Of a stretch of 64,000 nt of DNA, positions 10,574 through 19,388 are shown piece after piece (the stretch's first letter is position 1; each line of letters begins with the position of its first letter). Made by a program: the position numbers and the translations under genes. The DNA is from DP-19 sp036496285 (GTDB lineage: Bacteria > Desulfobacterota > Binatia > UTPRO1), in NCBI GenBank assembly GCA_036496285.1, contig DASXLI010000005.1, positions 1 to 64,000 on the forward strand. The letters run 5' to 3'. The notes beneath the pieces are model-generated. The model saw only the letters and a list, made by a program, of their open reading frames with translations. It made no database searches and was not told the DNA's origin.

Positions 10574-10610
10574 ATCCGCCCGCGATCGCACCCAGCGATC
10601 GCGGGCGGAT
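10574..10610. terminator. Strong hairpin between convergent genes
   Basis: A perfect 16-bp inverted repeat (arms 10574-10589 and 10595-10610) around a 5-base loop. It lies 21 bp after the beta-helix gene stop and 14 bp before the stop of the acyltransferase gene on the other strand, so it can serve both directions. There is no long T run, so it may act through its very stable G+C stem or in transcript protection. Confidence 0.75.
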
Positions 10611-10624
10611 TGACGAGAGCGGCG

Positions 10625-11905
10625 CTAGCGCGGGGGCGGCGCGCCGCCGCCGGGCGCTGGCCGCACGAGGTCCTTCAAGCGCATTGCCGGGCGCTCGACG
10701 AGGTAGTAGCTCGCCGCGGCCGCGCTGAAGGTGAGCGGCAGCGCCAGCGCGAAGACCCGGACCAGCTTGCCGCGAAACTGCGGCACCCTGAGCAACGCAA
10801 ACGCCCGCGGGATGCAGGCCTGGTGCCAGAGATACATCCCGTAGGAGACGAGCCCGAGGAATGCGACAGGGCGAGCGCGCAGGAGCCGATCGATCGCCCC
10901 GCCATCGCGCGGGAAGACCGCGGGCAGCACGACGAAGAGCGCGACGATCGCGTAGCACGTCTGCCCGAGCACCTTCCGGAAGCCGACGTGGAACGCGAGA
11001 CCGAGTCCCATGTGGAAGCACGTCACCCAGTAGCAGCAGGCGGCGAGGACCCAGATGCCGATCGGATGGCTCGCGACGAAGCCGCGCAGCGCCCCCAGGA
11101 TGGGGCCGACGCCGCCGGGCCGCGCGCTCGACGCGCTCGCGAGCGCCAGGGCCATGCCGATCGCGAACAGGTCCAGGAAGGCCGGCAGCCAGAACATCTG
11201 CGCCAGCACGGCAACGCCGCCCGGCGTCGACGGGAAGGCCGATGCCGTGGACGGCGCGACGCCATGGCGTTCCACCAGAATCCATGCGGCGCGCCACGCG
11301 AAGCTCGTCGCGATGAGGAGGCCGATGCCGATCGCCTCCACCCGCGCCGGCGGTCGGCGAAGGCCTCGCGCGACGGCGCGGATGAGCGCCGCGTAGAGCG
11401 GCAGGAAGAGATAGAAGCTCACCTCCGTGCCGAGCGTCCACGTCTGGGTCACGCCGCCGGTCACCCGGCCGGCGTCGTAGATCTGGAGCAGCCCGAGGTA
11501 AGTGACCCACGACCGCAGGTCGGACGACGGAAACGGGTCGTGGAAGCCGACCGTCAGCAGGATGCCGAAGAACGCGAACCAATAGGCCGGATAGATGCGC
11601 AGGAAGCGCCGCCACAGGAAGGAACCGGTCGGCATCGGCGCCTTCCCGCCGAGATGCGCGCTCACGAACGGCCGATAGAGCAGGAAGCCCGAAATCAGGA
11701 AGAAGATCGTGACGCCGACGTCGCCGTGGGTGAGAAGCTGCGCCCAGCCTCCGCGGATCGTGTAGCCGGCGAGAAATGCGGTGTGGTAGAGCGCGACCGA
11801 CGTCGCCGCGATGGCGCGCAGACCATCGAAAGCCGGAAAATGCGCGTGCGCGCCGACGCCGGGCTGCCGCGCGTCGGCGGGATGATCGGCGAGAGGCGCG
11901 CCCAC
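10625..11905 (-). CDS. Acyltransferase 3 family membrane protein
   Basis: An integral membrane O-acyltransferase (about 426 residues, roughly ten helices) of the family that acetylates or otherwise acylates cell-wall and lipopolysaccharide sugars. It opens with the family signature FPAFDGLRAIAATSVALYH, including the conserved Arg and His, and has further signature segments GVTIFFLISGFLLYRPF and YPAYWFAFF. A GTG at 11905 was chosen because it begins 20 bp after nuoI stops; the open frame extends upstream only as a shadow of nuoI. Lying in the same direction directly behind nuoI, it is probably cotranscribed with nuoA-I, although unrelated to respiration. The acyl acceptor is unknown. Confidence 0.82.
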   Translation of the reverse strand: MGAPLADHPADARQPGVGAHAHFPAFDGLRAIAATSVALYHTAFLAGYTIRGGWAQLLTHGDVGVTIFFLISGFLLYRPFVSAHLGGKAPMPTGSFLWRRFLRIYPAYWFAFFGILLTVGFHDPFPSSDLRSWVTYLGLLQIYDAGRVTGGVTQTWTLGTEVSFYLFLPLYAALIRAVARGLRRPPARVEAIGIGLLIATSFAWRAAWILVERHGVAPSTASAFPSTPGGVAVLAQMFWLPAFLDLFAIGMALALASASSARPGGVGPILGALRGFVASHPIGIWVLAACCYWVTCFHMGLGLAFHVGFRKVLGQTCYAIVALFVVLPAVFPRDGGAIDRLLRARPVAFLGLVSYGMYLWHQACIPRAFALLRVPQFRGKLVRVFALALPLTFSAAAASYYLVERPAMRLKDLVRPAPGGGAPPPR

Positions 11906-11925
11906 GGCGCGGGCGCTGCCGCTCG

Positions 11926-12456
11926 CTACTCTTCGCCGGCGGCGGCGAAGTCGCCGAGGTAGGCCATGCCGCGATCGAGGATCGGCGCGATCTCGGGATC
12001 GGTCTCCGGGCCCTTCTTCGGCTTGTAGGCAATGACCGGCGTCTTCACGAAGCGGCGCAGCATGCTCTCCAGCGAGTAATCGGCACCCTCGAACTCCGAC
12101 GTGTGGTGGATCGACCCCGTCGGGCACGGCTCGCTGCAGAGGCCGCAGTACATGCACTTGGCGATGTCGATGTCGAAGCGGGTCAGCATCATCGCCTTCG
12201 TCTGCGGGTCCTTCTTCGCGTCGATGACGATGCAGTCGATCGGGCAGGCGCGCTCACAGGCGAGGCAGCCGGTGCAGATCTCGAGATCGACCTCGAGGAT
12301 GCCGCGATAGCGGAACGGCAGCGTGTCCTGGATGCGGATCGGCACGCGGTCGGGGTACTGCACGGTGTAGGGACGCCGGATGAAGTGCGAGAACGTGACC
12401 GACATGCCCTCGAAGATCGTGGCGACCGACTCTTTGATGTTGGTGAAGTACCCCAA
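11926..12456 (-). CDS. nuoI: NADH-quinone oxidoreductase subunit I (2x 4Fe-4S)
   Basis: The peripheral-arm iron-sulfur subunit that passes electrons to NuoB in complex I, 176 residues. Two complete cluster motifs are visible: C61-x2-C64-x2-C67-x3-C71-P and C101-x2-C104-x2-C107-x3-C111-P, which bind clusters N6a and N6b. The N-terminal PYTVQYPD segment is typical. It lies 25 bp after nuoH and is the last nuo gene of this half, followed by an acyltransferase gene instead of nuoJ. Confidence 0.97.
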   Translation of the reverse strand: MGYFTNIKESVATIFEGMSVTFSHFIRRPYTVQYPDRVPIRIQDTLPFRYRGILEVDLEICTGCLACERACPIDCIVIDAKKDPQTKAMMLTRFDIDIAKCMYCGLCSEPCPTGSIHHTSEFEGADYSLESMLRRFVKTPVIAYKPKKGPETDPEIAPILDRGMAYLGDFAAAGEE

Positions 12457-12481
12457 GCGTCTGCTCCCCTCGCTCCGCGCC

Positions 12482-13684
12482 TCAGATGATCGGGCTGTAG
12501 TAGTAATCGATGTCGCGCAGCTTGGCGCGCCGCAGGTGGAAGCGGACGCGGCTGAAGAAGAAGACGATGATTCCCGCGCCCATCGCCGTCATGGCGAGCT
12601 GCACCATACGATCGACCCCGGCGGGCACGACCGTCATCCAGATCGCCGTCGCGACCAGGTTCACGAGCGCGATCGGCACCATGTAGAGCCAGCACAGCGT
12701 CATGAGCTGGTCGACGCGCACACGCGGCAGCGTGGCGCGCACCCACATGGCGATGAAGACCCAGAAGTACGACTTGAGAAAGAAGGTCACGAACTGGAGC
12801 ACCGCGAGCAGTACCGGGTTGTCGGTGACGTGCGGCACCTGCCAGCCGCCGAGGAAGAGCGTCGTGACGATGGCGCCGATGACGTACAGGTTGCCCCACT
12901 CCGCGAGGAAGAAGAGCAGGTAGCGCATGCCGCTGTACTCGGTGCAGAAGCCGGCGACGAGCTCGGACTCGGCCTCGGGCAGATCGAAGGGCGTGCGGTT
13001 GCCCTCGGCGAGCGCAGCGACGAAGAAGATGAAGAACGCGGCGAACGTGAACGGGCTGTGGAAGAGGAACCAGTGCCACGGTGCCCAGCCCTGCGCCTGG
13101 ATGATGCCCTGCATGCTGAGCGTGCCGGTGAGCAGCACGATCGGGAAGATCGAGAGCCCGGCGGGAATCTCGTAGCTCACGATCTGTGCCGCCGAGCGGA
13201 TGCCCCCGAGGAGCGACCACTTGTTGTTGGACGCCCAGCCCGCCATCAGCACGCCCACGACGACGAGGCCGGTGACCGCGGTGATGTAGAGGATGCCGAT
13301 GTTCAGGTCGGCGACGACCAGGTTCGCGCCGAAGGGGATCACGGCGAAGGTCGCGACGAAGCCGATCACCACGAGGTAGGGCGCGATCGAGAAGAGCCAG
13401 CGATCGGCCGCCGTCGGGATGATATCCTCCTTCAGCATGTTCTTGATGCCGTCGGCGAGCCACTGGAGGAAGCCCTGCGGCCCGACCCGGTTCGGCCCGA
13501 CGCGCGACTGGATGCGCGCCCAGACGCGGCGCTCGAGCCAGCTCGTGACTCCCGCGACCGGCAGCACGAACACGAAGACGACGATCGCGCCGAACAGCAG
13601 CATCACGAGCGCGGCGACCAGCTCGTAGGGCATGCCGGCGAGCGATCCGCCCTGCCCCGTCAGCTGCGCGACCAGGCCCTTCAT
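12482..13684 (-). CDS. nuoH: NADH-quinone oxidoreductase subunit H
   Basis: A membrane subunit of complex I that forms part of the quinone chamber, 400 residues. The conserved segments RVGPNRVGPQGFLQWLADGIK (about 38-61) and ETNR-like EGNRTPFDLPEAESELVAGF (about 208-227) are diagnostic, and the C-terminal RATLPRVRVDQLM is typical. Its ATG overlaps the stop of nuoD by 4 bp (ATGA). nuoH therefore follows nuoD directly, leaving no space for nuoE, F and G. Confidence 0.97.
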   Translation of the reverse strand: MKGLVAQLTGQGGSLAGMPYELVAALVMLLFGAIVVFVFVLPVAGVTSWLERRVWARIQSRVGPNRVGPQGFLQWLADGIKNMLKEDIIPTAADRWLFSIAPYLVVIGFVATFAVIPFGANLVVADLNIGILYITAVTGLVVVGVLMAGWASNNKWSLLGGIRSAAQIVSYEIPAGLSIFPIVLLTGTLSMQGIIQAQGWAPWHWFLFHSPFTFAAFFIFFVAALAEGNRTPFDLPEAESELVAGFCTEYSGMRYLLFFLAEWGNLYVIGAIVTTLFLGGWQVPHVTDNPVLLAVLQFVTFFLKSYFWVFIAMWVRATLPRVRVDQLMTLCWLYMVPIALVNLVATAIWMTVVPAGVDRMVQLAMTAMGAGIIVFFFSRVRFHLRRAKLRDIDYYYSPII

Positions 13685-14835
13685 CGATCGATCTCCGGCG
13701 CGACGAGGTCGAAGCTCGCCACGACCGCGATGAGATCGGCCAGCATGAGCCCGCGGCTCACCTTGTCGATGATGCTGGTCGCGGTGAACGAGCCGGTGCG
13801 GATCTTCACCCGGTGCGGATACTCCGTCCCGTCGCTCACGCAGTACCAGCCCATGTCGCCGCGCGCGCTCTCGATCCGGATATAGGCGTCACCGACTGGC
13901 GGCTTGAACTTGCGCGGCACCTTGGCGAGTACCGACCCCTCCGGCACGCCCGCCAGCGCCTGCCGCAGGATCTTGCACGACTCGATCATCTCGTTGATGC
14001 GGACGATGTAGCGGTCGAACGAGTCGCCGACGGTACCCATCTCGCCTCGCCCGACCGGCACCTCGAACTGGAACTCCGGATAGACCGAGTACGGCAGGTC
14101 CTTCCGCACGTCGAACTTGACGCCGGAGCCGCGCAGGTTCGGGCCGACCAGGTTGTAGTCGATCGCGTCCTCGGCGCTGATCACCGCGACGTTGGCGAGG
14201 CGCTCGACGTAGATCTTGTTGTAGGTGATGAGCGCGTTGTACTCGTCGATCAGCGGCTCGAAGCGGTCGAGGAAGGCGACGGCCTTCGGCACCCAGTCGG
14301 GCGGCAGGTCCCACGCGACGCCGCCGATGCGCATGTAGTTGAACGTCAGGCGGGCGCCGCACAGCTCTTCCAGCAGATCATTGATGTACTCGCGCTCGCG
14401 CAGCGCATGGGTGAACGGCGTGTAGGCGCCGATGTCCATGCCCATGCTGCCGACCGAGAGCAAATGGCTCGAGATGCGGTTGAGCTCGACGGCAATGACC
14501 CGGCAGTACTCGGCGCGCCGCGGCACCTCGATGCCGGCGAGCTTCTCCGAGACCATCGCCCAGCCCTGGTTGCACGGCATGGCCGCCACGTAGTCGACGC
14601 GATCGGTGTACGGCATGAAGCCGTGGTAGCCCACCTTCTCGGCGATCTTCTCGATGGAGCGGTGCAGATAGCCGACGTCGGGGATCGCCTCGCGCATCAC
14701 CTCGCCGTCGGCCTTGACGATGAAGCGCAGCACGCCGTGCGTGCTCGGGTGCTGCGGCCCCATGTTGAGCGTCATCTCCTCGGTGGCGAGGCCGCCCGGG
14801 CGATCCACTTCGACGTCGTACCCGCCGAGACTCAC
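13681..14835 (-). CDS. nuoD: NADH-quinone oxidoreductase subunit D (49 kDa type)
   Basis: A quinone-site subunit of complex I, 384 residues, related to the large subunit of NiFe hydrogenases. The signature MTLNMGPQHPSTHGVLRFI is near residue 19, HRSIEKIAE follows near 58, and the C-terminus ends with LIAVVASFDLVAPEIDR. The GTG start at 14835 overlaps the nuoC stop by 4 bp (GTGA), so the longer open frame upstream is a shadow of nuoC. NuoC and NuoD are separate here, not fused. Confidence 0.96.
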   Translation of the reverse strand: MSLGGYDVEVDRPGGLATEEMTLNMGPQHPSTHGVLRFIVKADGEVMREAIPDVGYLHRSIEKIAEKVGYHGFMPYTDRVDYVAAMPCNQGWAMVSEKLAGIEVPRRAEYCRVIAVELNRISSHLLSVGSMGMDIGAYTPFTHALREREYINDLLEELCGARLTFNYMRIGGVAWDLPPDWVPKAVAFLDRFEPLIDEYNALITYNKIYVERLANVAVISAEDAIDYNLVGPNLRGSGVKFDVRKDLPYSVYPEFQFEVPVGRGEMGTVGDSFDRYIVRINEMIESCKILRQALAGVPEGSVLAKVPRKFKPPVGDAYIRIESARGDMGWYCVSDGTEYPHRVKIRTGSFTATSIIDKVSRGLMLADLIAVVASFDLVAPEIDR

Positions 14836-15320
14836 AGCATGCTCTCCCGTTTGGTGCTGATGCCGTGGTACTCCGTCGGCTCGACGAAGTCCTTGCGCAG
14901 CGGGTGGCCGACCCAGTCCTCGGGCAGGAGGATGCGACGCAGGTCGGGATGGCCCGCGAACACGACGCCGAGGAGGTCGAACACCTCGCGCTCCTGCCAG
15001 ATCGCCGTCGCCCACACGCGGTAGACGCTCGGCATGGCCGGGTTGTCGCGCGGCACCCCGACCTTCAGCACGAGGGCGTGGCGCTTCGGGTACGAGAAGA
15101 GGTGGTAGACGACCTCGATCTCGCTCCGCTTCGGGTAGTCGACGCCGGAGATGTTGGAGCAGCAATCGAACGCCGATGCCGCGTCCTTCTTCAGATGCTC
15201 GCAGACCTCGGCGATCCTGCCGGGCGCGACGCGGATCGCCGGATCGAACCCGCTCTCGAGCGGGCCGATCGCGTCCCCGAAGCGCGACTGCAGTGCCTGA
15301 TGGAAGGCGGCGGCGTCCAC
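14832..15320 (-). CDS. nuoC: NADH-quinone oxidoreductase subunit C (30 kDa type)
   Basis: A peripheral-arm structural subunit of complex I, 162 residues. The signature near the C-terminus, ERE-FDLLGV-F-GHPDLRRILLPEDW-GHPLRKDF, is fully present (about residues 110-150). It starts 7 bp after nuoB and ends in a 4-bp overlap with nuoD. The N-terminal part (residues 1-50) is less conserved, as usual. Confidence 0.96.
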   Translation of the reverse strand: MDAAAFHQALQSRFGDAIGPLESGFDPAIRVAPGRIAEVCEHLKKDAASAFDCCSNISGVDYPKRSEIEVVYHLFSYPKRHALVLKVGVPRDNPAMPSVYRVWATAIWQEREVFDLLGVVFAGHPDLRRILLPEDWVGHPLRKDFVEPTEYHGISTKRESML

Positions 15321-15327
15321 GCGAAGG

Positions 15328-15837
15328 CTACGCCCCGGCCGCGGCGACTTCGTCCTCGCCGCGCCGCACGAGCCACTTCTCCTGCATCATCTTCTCCTGC
15401 AGCTTGAGGAGGCCCTCGGTGAGCGACTCCGGGCGCGGCGGACAACCGGGCACGTAGACGTCGACCGGAATCACCTTGTCGACGCCATCGCAGACCGAGT
15501 ACGCGAGCTGGAAGAGACCGCCGCAATTGGAGCAGCTGCCCATCGAGATGACGTACTTCGGGTCGGGCATCTGGTCGTAGAGCACCTTGGTGCGGAGCGC
15601 CATCTTCAAGGTGAGCGTGCCGGCGACGATCATCAGATCCGACTGCCGCGGCGTCGCGCGGGGCACGGCGCCGAACCGGTCGAGGTCGGAGCGTGGGCCG
15701 CCCGTCTGCATCATCTCGATCGCGCAGCAGGCGAGACCGAAGAGCATGTACCAGAGCGACGATTTACGCGTCCAATTGAGCATCTCGTCGATCTTCGTCG
15801 TGACCGTGAACTCGGGCATCGTATTGAGCAGGGACAC
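15328..15837 (-). CDS. nuoB: NADH-quinone oxidoreductase subunit B (cluster N2)
   Basis: The 20 kDa subunit of complex I that holds the terminal cluster N2 next to the quinone site, 169 residues. The ligands are visible as tandem C37-C38 (FGLACCAIEMM), C102 (GSCSNCGG) and C132 (VPGCPPRPE). It starts 16 bp after nuoA. The N-terminal WTRKSSLWYMLFGLACC segment is highly conserved in the family. Confidence 0.97.
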   Translation of the reverse strand: MSLLNTMPEFTVTTKIDEMLNWTRKSSLWYMLFGLACCAIEMMQTGGPRSDLDRFGAVPRATPRQSDLMIVAGTLTLKMALRTKVLYDQMPDPKYVISMGSCSNCGGLFQLAYSVCDGVDKVIPVDVYVPGCPPRPESLTEGLLKLQEKMMQEKWLVRRGEDEVAAAGA

Positions 15838-15853
15838 GCGCGCTCCTTCTGTC

Positions 15854-16270
15854 TCAGGCTGCCTTCGAAAGATCGTCCGGTCGCTCGGCCGGAAGCTGCT
15901 TCACCCACTCGAGATCGCGCTTCACCCAGACGTAGACGAGGCCGATCGACAGGATGCCGATGAAGAGCAGCATCTCGGCGAGCGCGAACGCCCCGCGCCC
16001 GCTCTGCAGCCAATCGCGGAACACCGCGACGACCGGGTACATGAAGGCGATCTCGACGTCGAAGATGACGAAGATCAGCGCCACCAGGTAGAAGCGGATG
16101 TTGAAGTTGATCCAGGCGCTGCCGGTCGGCGGCTCGCCACACTCATAGGTGTCGAGCTTCGGGACGAGCGGATTCGCCGGCCGCAACAGGCGGCCGAGCC
16201 CGAGCATCATGGCCGAGAGCCCGAGGCCGAGCAGCAGAAAGACCAGTACGTTGGCGAAATCGAAGTACAT
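15854..16270 (-). CDS. nuoA: NADH-quinone oxidoreductase subunit A
   Basis: A three-helix membrane subunit of complex I, 138 residues, and the first gene of the nuo operon. The loop between helix 1 and 2 has the signature YECGEPPTGSAWINFNIRFY, and the second helix has FVIFDVEIAFMYP. The ATG at 16270 follows a GAGG site; the longer open frame upstream has no ribosome site and no family similarity. The leader up to about 16390 must hold the operon promoter, but no clear pair of boxes was seen. Confidence 0.96.
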   Translation of the reverse strand: MYFDFANVLVFLLLGLGLSAMMLGLGRLLRPANPLVPKLDTYECGEPPTGSAWINFNIRFYLVALIFVIFDVEIAFMYPVVAVFRDWLQSGRGAFALAEMLLFIGILSIGLVYVWVKRDLEWVKQLPAERPDDLSKAA

Positions 16271-16388
16271 TCCTCGCCCAGCTAACCCCTCTAGGTAACA
16301 GCATCCCGGACGAGAAATCAAACCAGCTTCGGGGACGCGGCGGGCGCCGTCGCCTGCCGCGTACGAGCGTGGTGACGGGTGCCGCCCG

Positions 16389-16556
16389 CTACTTCGTGGC
16401 GCGCACCATCGCCTCGACGCGATCGACCCACGTGCCACTGCCGTTCGCCGCAGGCACCGCCGGCTCGAACGATGGAACCGTGGCGGCCGACCGTGCGTAA
16501 AGCGCCGTCAACAGCAGCGGGACGATCGCTGAACGAAGCGTGACGATTCGCGGCAT
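16389..16556 (-). CDS. Small putative exported protein (55 aa)
   Basis: A short gene with ATG at 16556 preceded by a GGAGG ribosome site about 6 bases away. The product begins with a signal-like stretch (MPRIVTLRSAIVPLLLTALY) and ends with a short polar tail (WVDRVEAMVRATK). It lies just upstream of nuoA in the same direction. No family was recognised. It is supported only by its ribosome site, signal-like start and codon use. Confidence 0.4.
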   Translation of the reverse strand: MPRIVTLRSAIVPLLLTALYARSAATVPSFEPAVPAANGSGTWVDRVEAMVRATK

Positions 16557-16675
16557 AGGGGGCCTCCGCAAAGCTTCGGATCTCGAGGGCGCATTCCGTA
16601 CCAGCGACCGAAGCTCGGCGTCACGCGAAACCTCGCCGCTCGAAGGGCCCTGCGGGGGCGGTGCAGCGCGTCAGC

Positions 16676-17494
16676 CTATGGCCGGCGTCGCGGCCGCACG
16701 AGCGGCAGGCCGTCCTCGTCGATCCGCACCCGTACGTCGGCGTCGAAGATGCTCCGCAGGGTCGGCTCGGTGAGCACCTCGCTCGCGGGCCCGTCACACG
16801 CAAGCGCGCCTTCTTTCAGGAACGCGATGCGACGGAAGTACATCGCCGCGATCGTCAGGTCATGCAGGACCGCCACCACGGTCAATCGCTCGCGCGCGTT
16901 CAGCTCGGCCAGCAGGTCGAGGATCTCGATCGCGTGGCGCAGGTCGAGGAAGGTCGTCGGCTCGTCGAGCAGCAGGAGGCGCGGCTCCTGCGCCAACGCG
17001 CGCGCGACGATCACGCGCTGGCGCTCGCCGCCGGAGAGCTCGCCGAGCGGGCGATCGGCGAGCGCCAGCACGCCGGTGCGGCGCATGGCGTCCTCGGCGA
17101 CCGCGACGTCGTGCGCGCTCTCGAGCCCGATGCCCTTCAGATGCGGCGCGCGCCCGATCAGCACCATCTCGCCGACGCGATACGGAAAGGCGATCGCCGA
17201 CTCCTGCGGCACGACCGCGACCGTGCGCGCCACCGTGCGCCGGTCGTAGGCGCTCAGATCCTTCCCCGCGAGTCGCACGACGCCGCCGGACGGCCGCCGC
17301 ACGCCCGACAGCAGGCCGAGCAACGTCGACTTCCCCGAGCCGTTCGGGCCCGCGATCGCCAGCATCTCGCCCTCGGCGACGTGCAACGACAGCTCGCGCA
17401 CCGCGACGTGGCGCCCGTAGGCGAAGCTCACGCGCTCGAGGTCGAGCAGCGGCGCCGTCAAATCTTCGCCCTCTGTTCCCTCGCGTACCGTCAC
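16676..17494 (-). CDS. ABC transporter ATP-binding protein, FepC/BtuD type
   Basis: The ATPase subunit of an importer for iron-siderophore, heme or cobalamin, 272 residues. Walker A is GPNGSGKST (49-57), the Q-loop is VVPQES (about 94-99), the signature is LSGGERQ (153-159) and Walker B ends in DEP (177-179), followed by the switch His in AVLHDLT. The GTG at 17494 overlaps the permease stop (GTGA), so the 643-residue open frame upstream is a shadow. It is the last gene of a TonB / binding protein / permease / ATPase operon. Confidence 0.92.
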   Translation of the reverse strand: MTVREGTEGEDLTAPLLDLERVSFAYGRHVAVRELSLHVAEGEMLAIAGPNGSGKSTLLGLLSGVRRPSGGVVRLAGKDLSAYDRRTVARTVAVVPQESAIAFPYRVGEMVLIGRAPHLKGIGLESAHDVAVAEDAMRRTGVLALADRPLGELSGGERQRVIVARALAQEPRLLLLDEPTTFLDLRHAIEILDLLAELNARERLTVVAVLHDLTIAAMYFRRIAFLKEGALACDGPASEVLTEPTLRSIFDADVRVRIDEDGLPLVRPRRRP

Positions 17495-18504
17495 ATGCCC
17501 GCCCTCCGCCGCTCGCGGCGCAGCAGGTAGACGAAGAAGGGCGCGCCGCAGAGCGCGGTCACGACACCGACCGGCATCTCGGTGCCGCCGAGGGCGGTGC
17601 GCGCGGCGGTGTCCGCCCACACGAGAAAGATCGCGCCGGCGAGGTAGCTGGCGGGCAGCAGCAGGCGATGGTCGCTGCCGGTGCGCAGGCGAACGAGGTG
17701 TGGGATCACGAGGCCGACGAAGCCGATCATGCCGCTCACCGACACGACGGCGCCGACCAGCAGCGACGCCGCGACGAACGTCACGACGCGCGCGCGCTCG
17801 ACCCGCACGCCGAGCTCGGCGGCGCGGTCGTCGCCGAGGCTCAGGCAGTCGAGGTCGCGCGCCCGCGCGAGCAGCATGACGAGCCCGACGAGCGTGTAGA
17901 GCGCCAGCGCGCCGACCACCGTGTAGTCGGTCGTGCCGAGGCTCCCCATCAGCCAGAAGAGCACGTTGTGCGCCTGGTAGAAGTCGACCACCGAGTTGAT
18001 GAACATCAGGAGCGCGCCCGCGAACGCGTTGTAGATGACGCCGACGAGGAGCAAGGTGTACGACTCGAGGCGGCGGTCGACGCGCGACAGGCCGACCACG
18101 ATCCACATGCTCGCGAGCGCGCCGGCGAACGCCGCCGCCGGCACGACGAGCGTGTGGCCGAGGAGCACCGGCCGCAGCACGAGCGCGCACACGCCGGCGA
18201 GCGCGGCGCCGCTCGACACGCCGAGGAGATGCGGGTCGGCGAGTGGGTTGCGCAGCAGCGCTTGCAGCGCGGCGCCGGCGGTCGCGAGCGCCCCGCCGAC
18301 GATCGCCGCCATGAGCACGCGCGGGATGCGCGTGCGGAAGAGGATCACCGCGTCGGGACTCGCGAGGGACAAGTCGAACGCGCGCCGCCAGTCGATGCGC
18401 ACCGGGCCGATCGCCGCCGCCGCGACGACCGACACCGCCAGCATCGCCAGCAGCACGCCGTTGACGCGCACGAGGCGCGCCCTGGTGAGCTGCCCTACCG
18501 CCAT
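17491..18504 (-). CDS. ABC transporter permease, FecCD/BtuC family
   Basis: The membrane subunit of the same importer, 337 residues with about ten helices. The conserved LLRNPLADPHLLGVSSGAAL segment (about residues 83-102) and GMIGFVGLVIPHLVRLRTGSDHR (about 257-280) are family signatures. It overlaps the upstream binding-protein gene by 10 bp and the downstream ATPase gene by 4 bp. A homodimer would pair with two ATPase subunits. Whether it carries cobalamin, heme or a ferric siderophore cannot be told from sequence alone. Confidence 0.93.
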   Translation of the reverse strand: MAVGQLTRARLVRVNGVLLAMLAVSVVAAAAIGPVRIDWRRAFDLSLASPDAVILFRTRIPRVLMAAIVGGALATAGAALQALLRNPLADPHLLGVSSGAALAGVCALVLRPVLLGHTLVVPAAAFAGALASMWIVVGLSRVDRRLESYTLLLVGVIYNAFAGALLMFINSVVDFYQAHNVLFWLMGSLGTTDYTVVGALALYTLVGLVMLLARARDLDCLSLGDDRAAELGVRVERARVVTFVAASLLVGAVVSVSGMIGFVGLVIPHLVRLRTGSDHRLLLPASYLAGAIFLVWADTAARTALGGTEMPVGVVTALCGAPFFVYLLRRERRRAGM

Positions 18505-19388
18505 GCCTCGGGGTGCACGAGGCGCGCGAGGTCCTCGAAGCCGGCGGGCAGGCGCGGGCCCGGACGTAGGATGCGGTCGGAGCGGAAAGCGTACACGCGC
18601 CCGTCACGCACGGCCGCGAGCGACGGCAGCCGCTGCCAGAACCCGGAGGCGCCGCTCTGCTGCTCGGTGCCCATGCTCGTGTCGATGATGACCTCCGGAT
18701 CGCGCGCGACGACGTACTCGAGCGTGATCCGCGGCCAGGGGACGCCCGGTGGCGCGACGTTGGTCGCGCCCGCCTCCGCGAGCAGCTCGCCGATGAAGCT
18801 CGTGTCGCCGACGCCGACCAGCGGATCCTGCCCGACCGCCATCAGCACGCGCCGTCGCGGCAGGCCCGCGACTCTCGCGCGCACCGCCGCCATCTCGCGC
18901 TCGATGCGCGCCACGAGCCGCTCGCCCTCGTCGGGCACGCCGGCGGCCGCGGCGATGGTGCGGATCACGTCCGGCATGGCCGCGAGGTGCTCCGGATCCG
19001 GCGCCACCACCGCGATGCCGACGCGCTCGAGCGCGAGCGCCGCCTCGTGGTTGCCCGGGCTCGGGGCGCCGATCACGACGTCGGGACGCTGCGCGATGAT
19101 GGCCTCGACGCTCGGCGCGACGAACGAGCCGATCTTCGGCAGGCTCCGCACCTCGGGCGGGTAGTCGCAGAACGTCGAGACCGCGACCACGCGCGGCCCG
19201 GCGCCGAGCGCGAAGAGCGTCTCGGTGACCGACGGCGCGAGCGACACGATGCGTGCAGGGACCGTCGGCCGGGGCGAGGGCGAGGCCTCGTCCGCGCGCG
19301 CCGGCAGCGCCGCGAGGGCGGCGATCGCTACCAGCACCGCGAGCGTCCCTCCGCCGCGCCGGCAGCGCGTGTGGATCGTCGGCGTCAG
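18495..19388 (-). CDS. Periplasmic substrate-binding protein, BtuF-like (probable CTG start)
   Basis: The substrate-capturing protein of the importer, with the two-lobed helical-backbone fold. It shows RIVSLAPSVTETLFALGAG, VAVSTFCDYPPEVRSLPKIG, the linker-helix region and a C-terminal lobe ending DLARLVHPEAW, all BtuF-like. The signal sequence (LAVLVAIAALAALPARA) begins only about 30 codons after the stop of the TonB-like gene. No ATG or GTG precedes it in frame outside that gene's shadow. A CTG at 19388 overlaps the previous stop as CTGA and would give a basic signal peptide; GTG at 19337 is the alternative but would leave no basic residues. Confidence 0.85.
   Translation of the reverse strand: MTPTIHTRCRRGGGTLAVLVAIAALAALPARADEASPSPRPTVPARIVSLAPSVTETLFALGAGPRVVAVSTFCDYPPEVRSLPKIGSFVAPSVEAIIAQRPDVVIGAPSPGNHEAALALERVGIAVVAPDPEHLAAMPDVIRTIAAAAGVPDEGERLVARIEREMAAVRARVAGLPRRRVLMAVGQDPLVGVGDTSFIGELLAEAGATNVAPPGVPWPRITLEYVVARDPEVIIDTSMGTEQQSGASGFWQRLPSLAAVRDGRVYAFRSDRILRPGPRLPAGFEDLARLVHPEAWR

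Noticed and set aside
7754..10591. Minus-strand open frame of 945 codons opposite the beta-helix gene
   Set aside because: Low-complexity Arg/Gly/Val/Asp sequence without motifs; the plus-strand gene has a signal peptide and structured repeats.
12482..13684. Possible nuoE, nuoF or nuoG hidden near nuoD/nuoH
   Set aside because: The region is filled by nuoH, which overlaps nuoD by 4 bp; no flavin, NADH or extra iron-sulfur motif appears in any frame.
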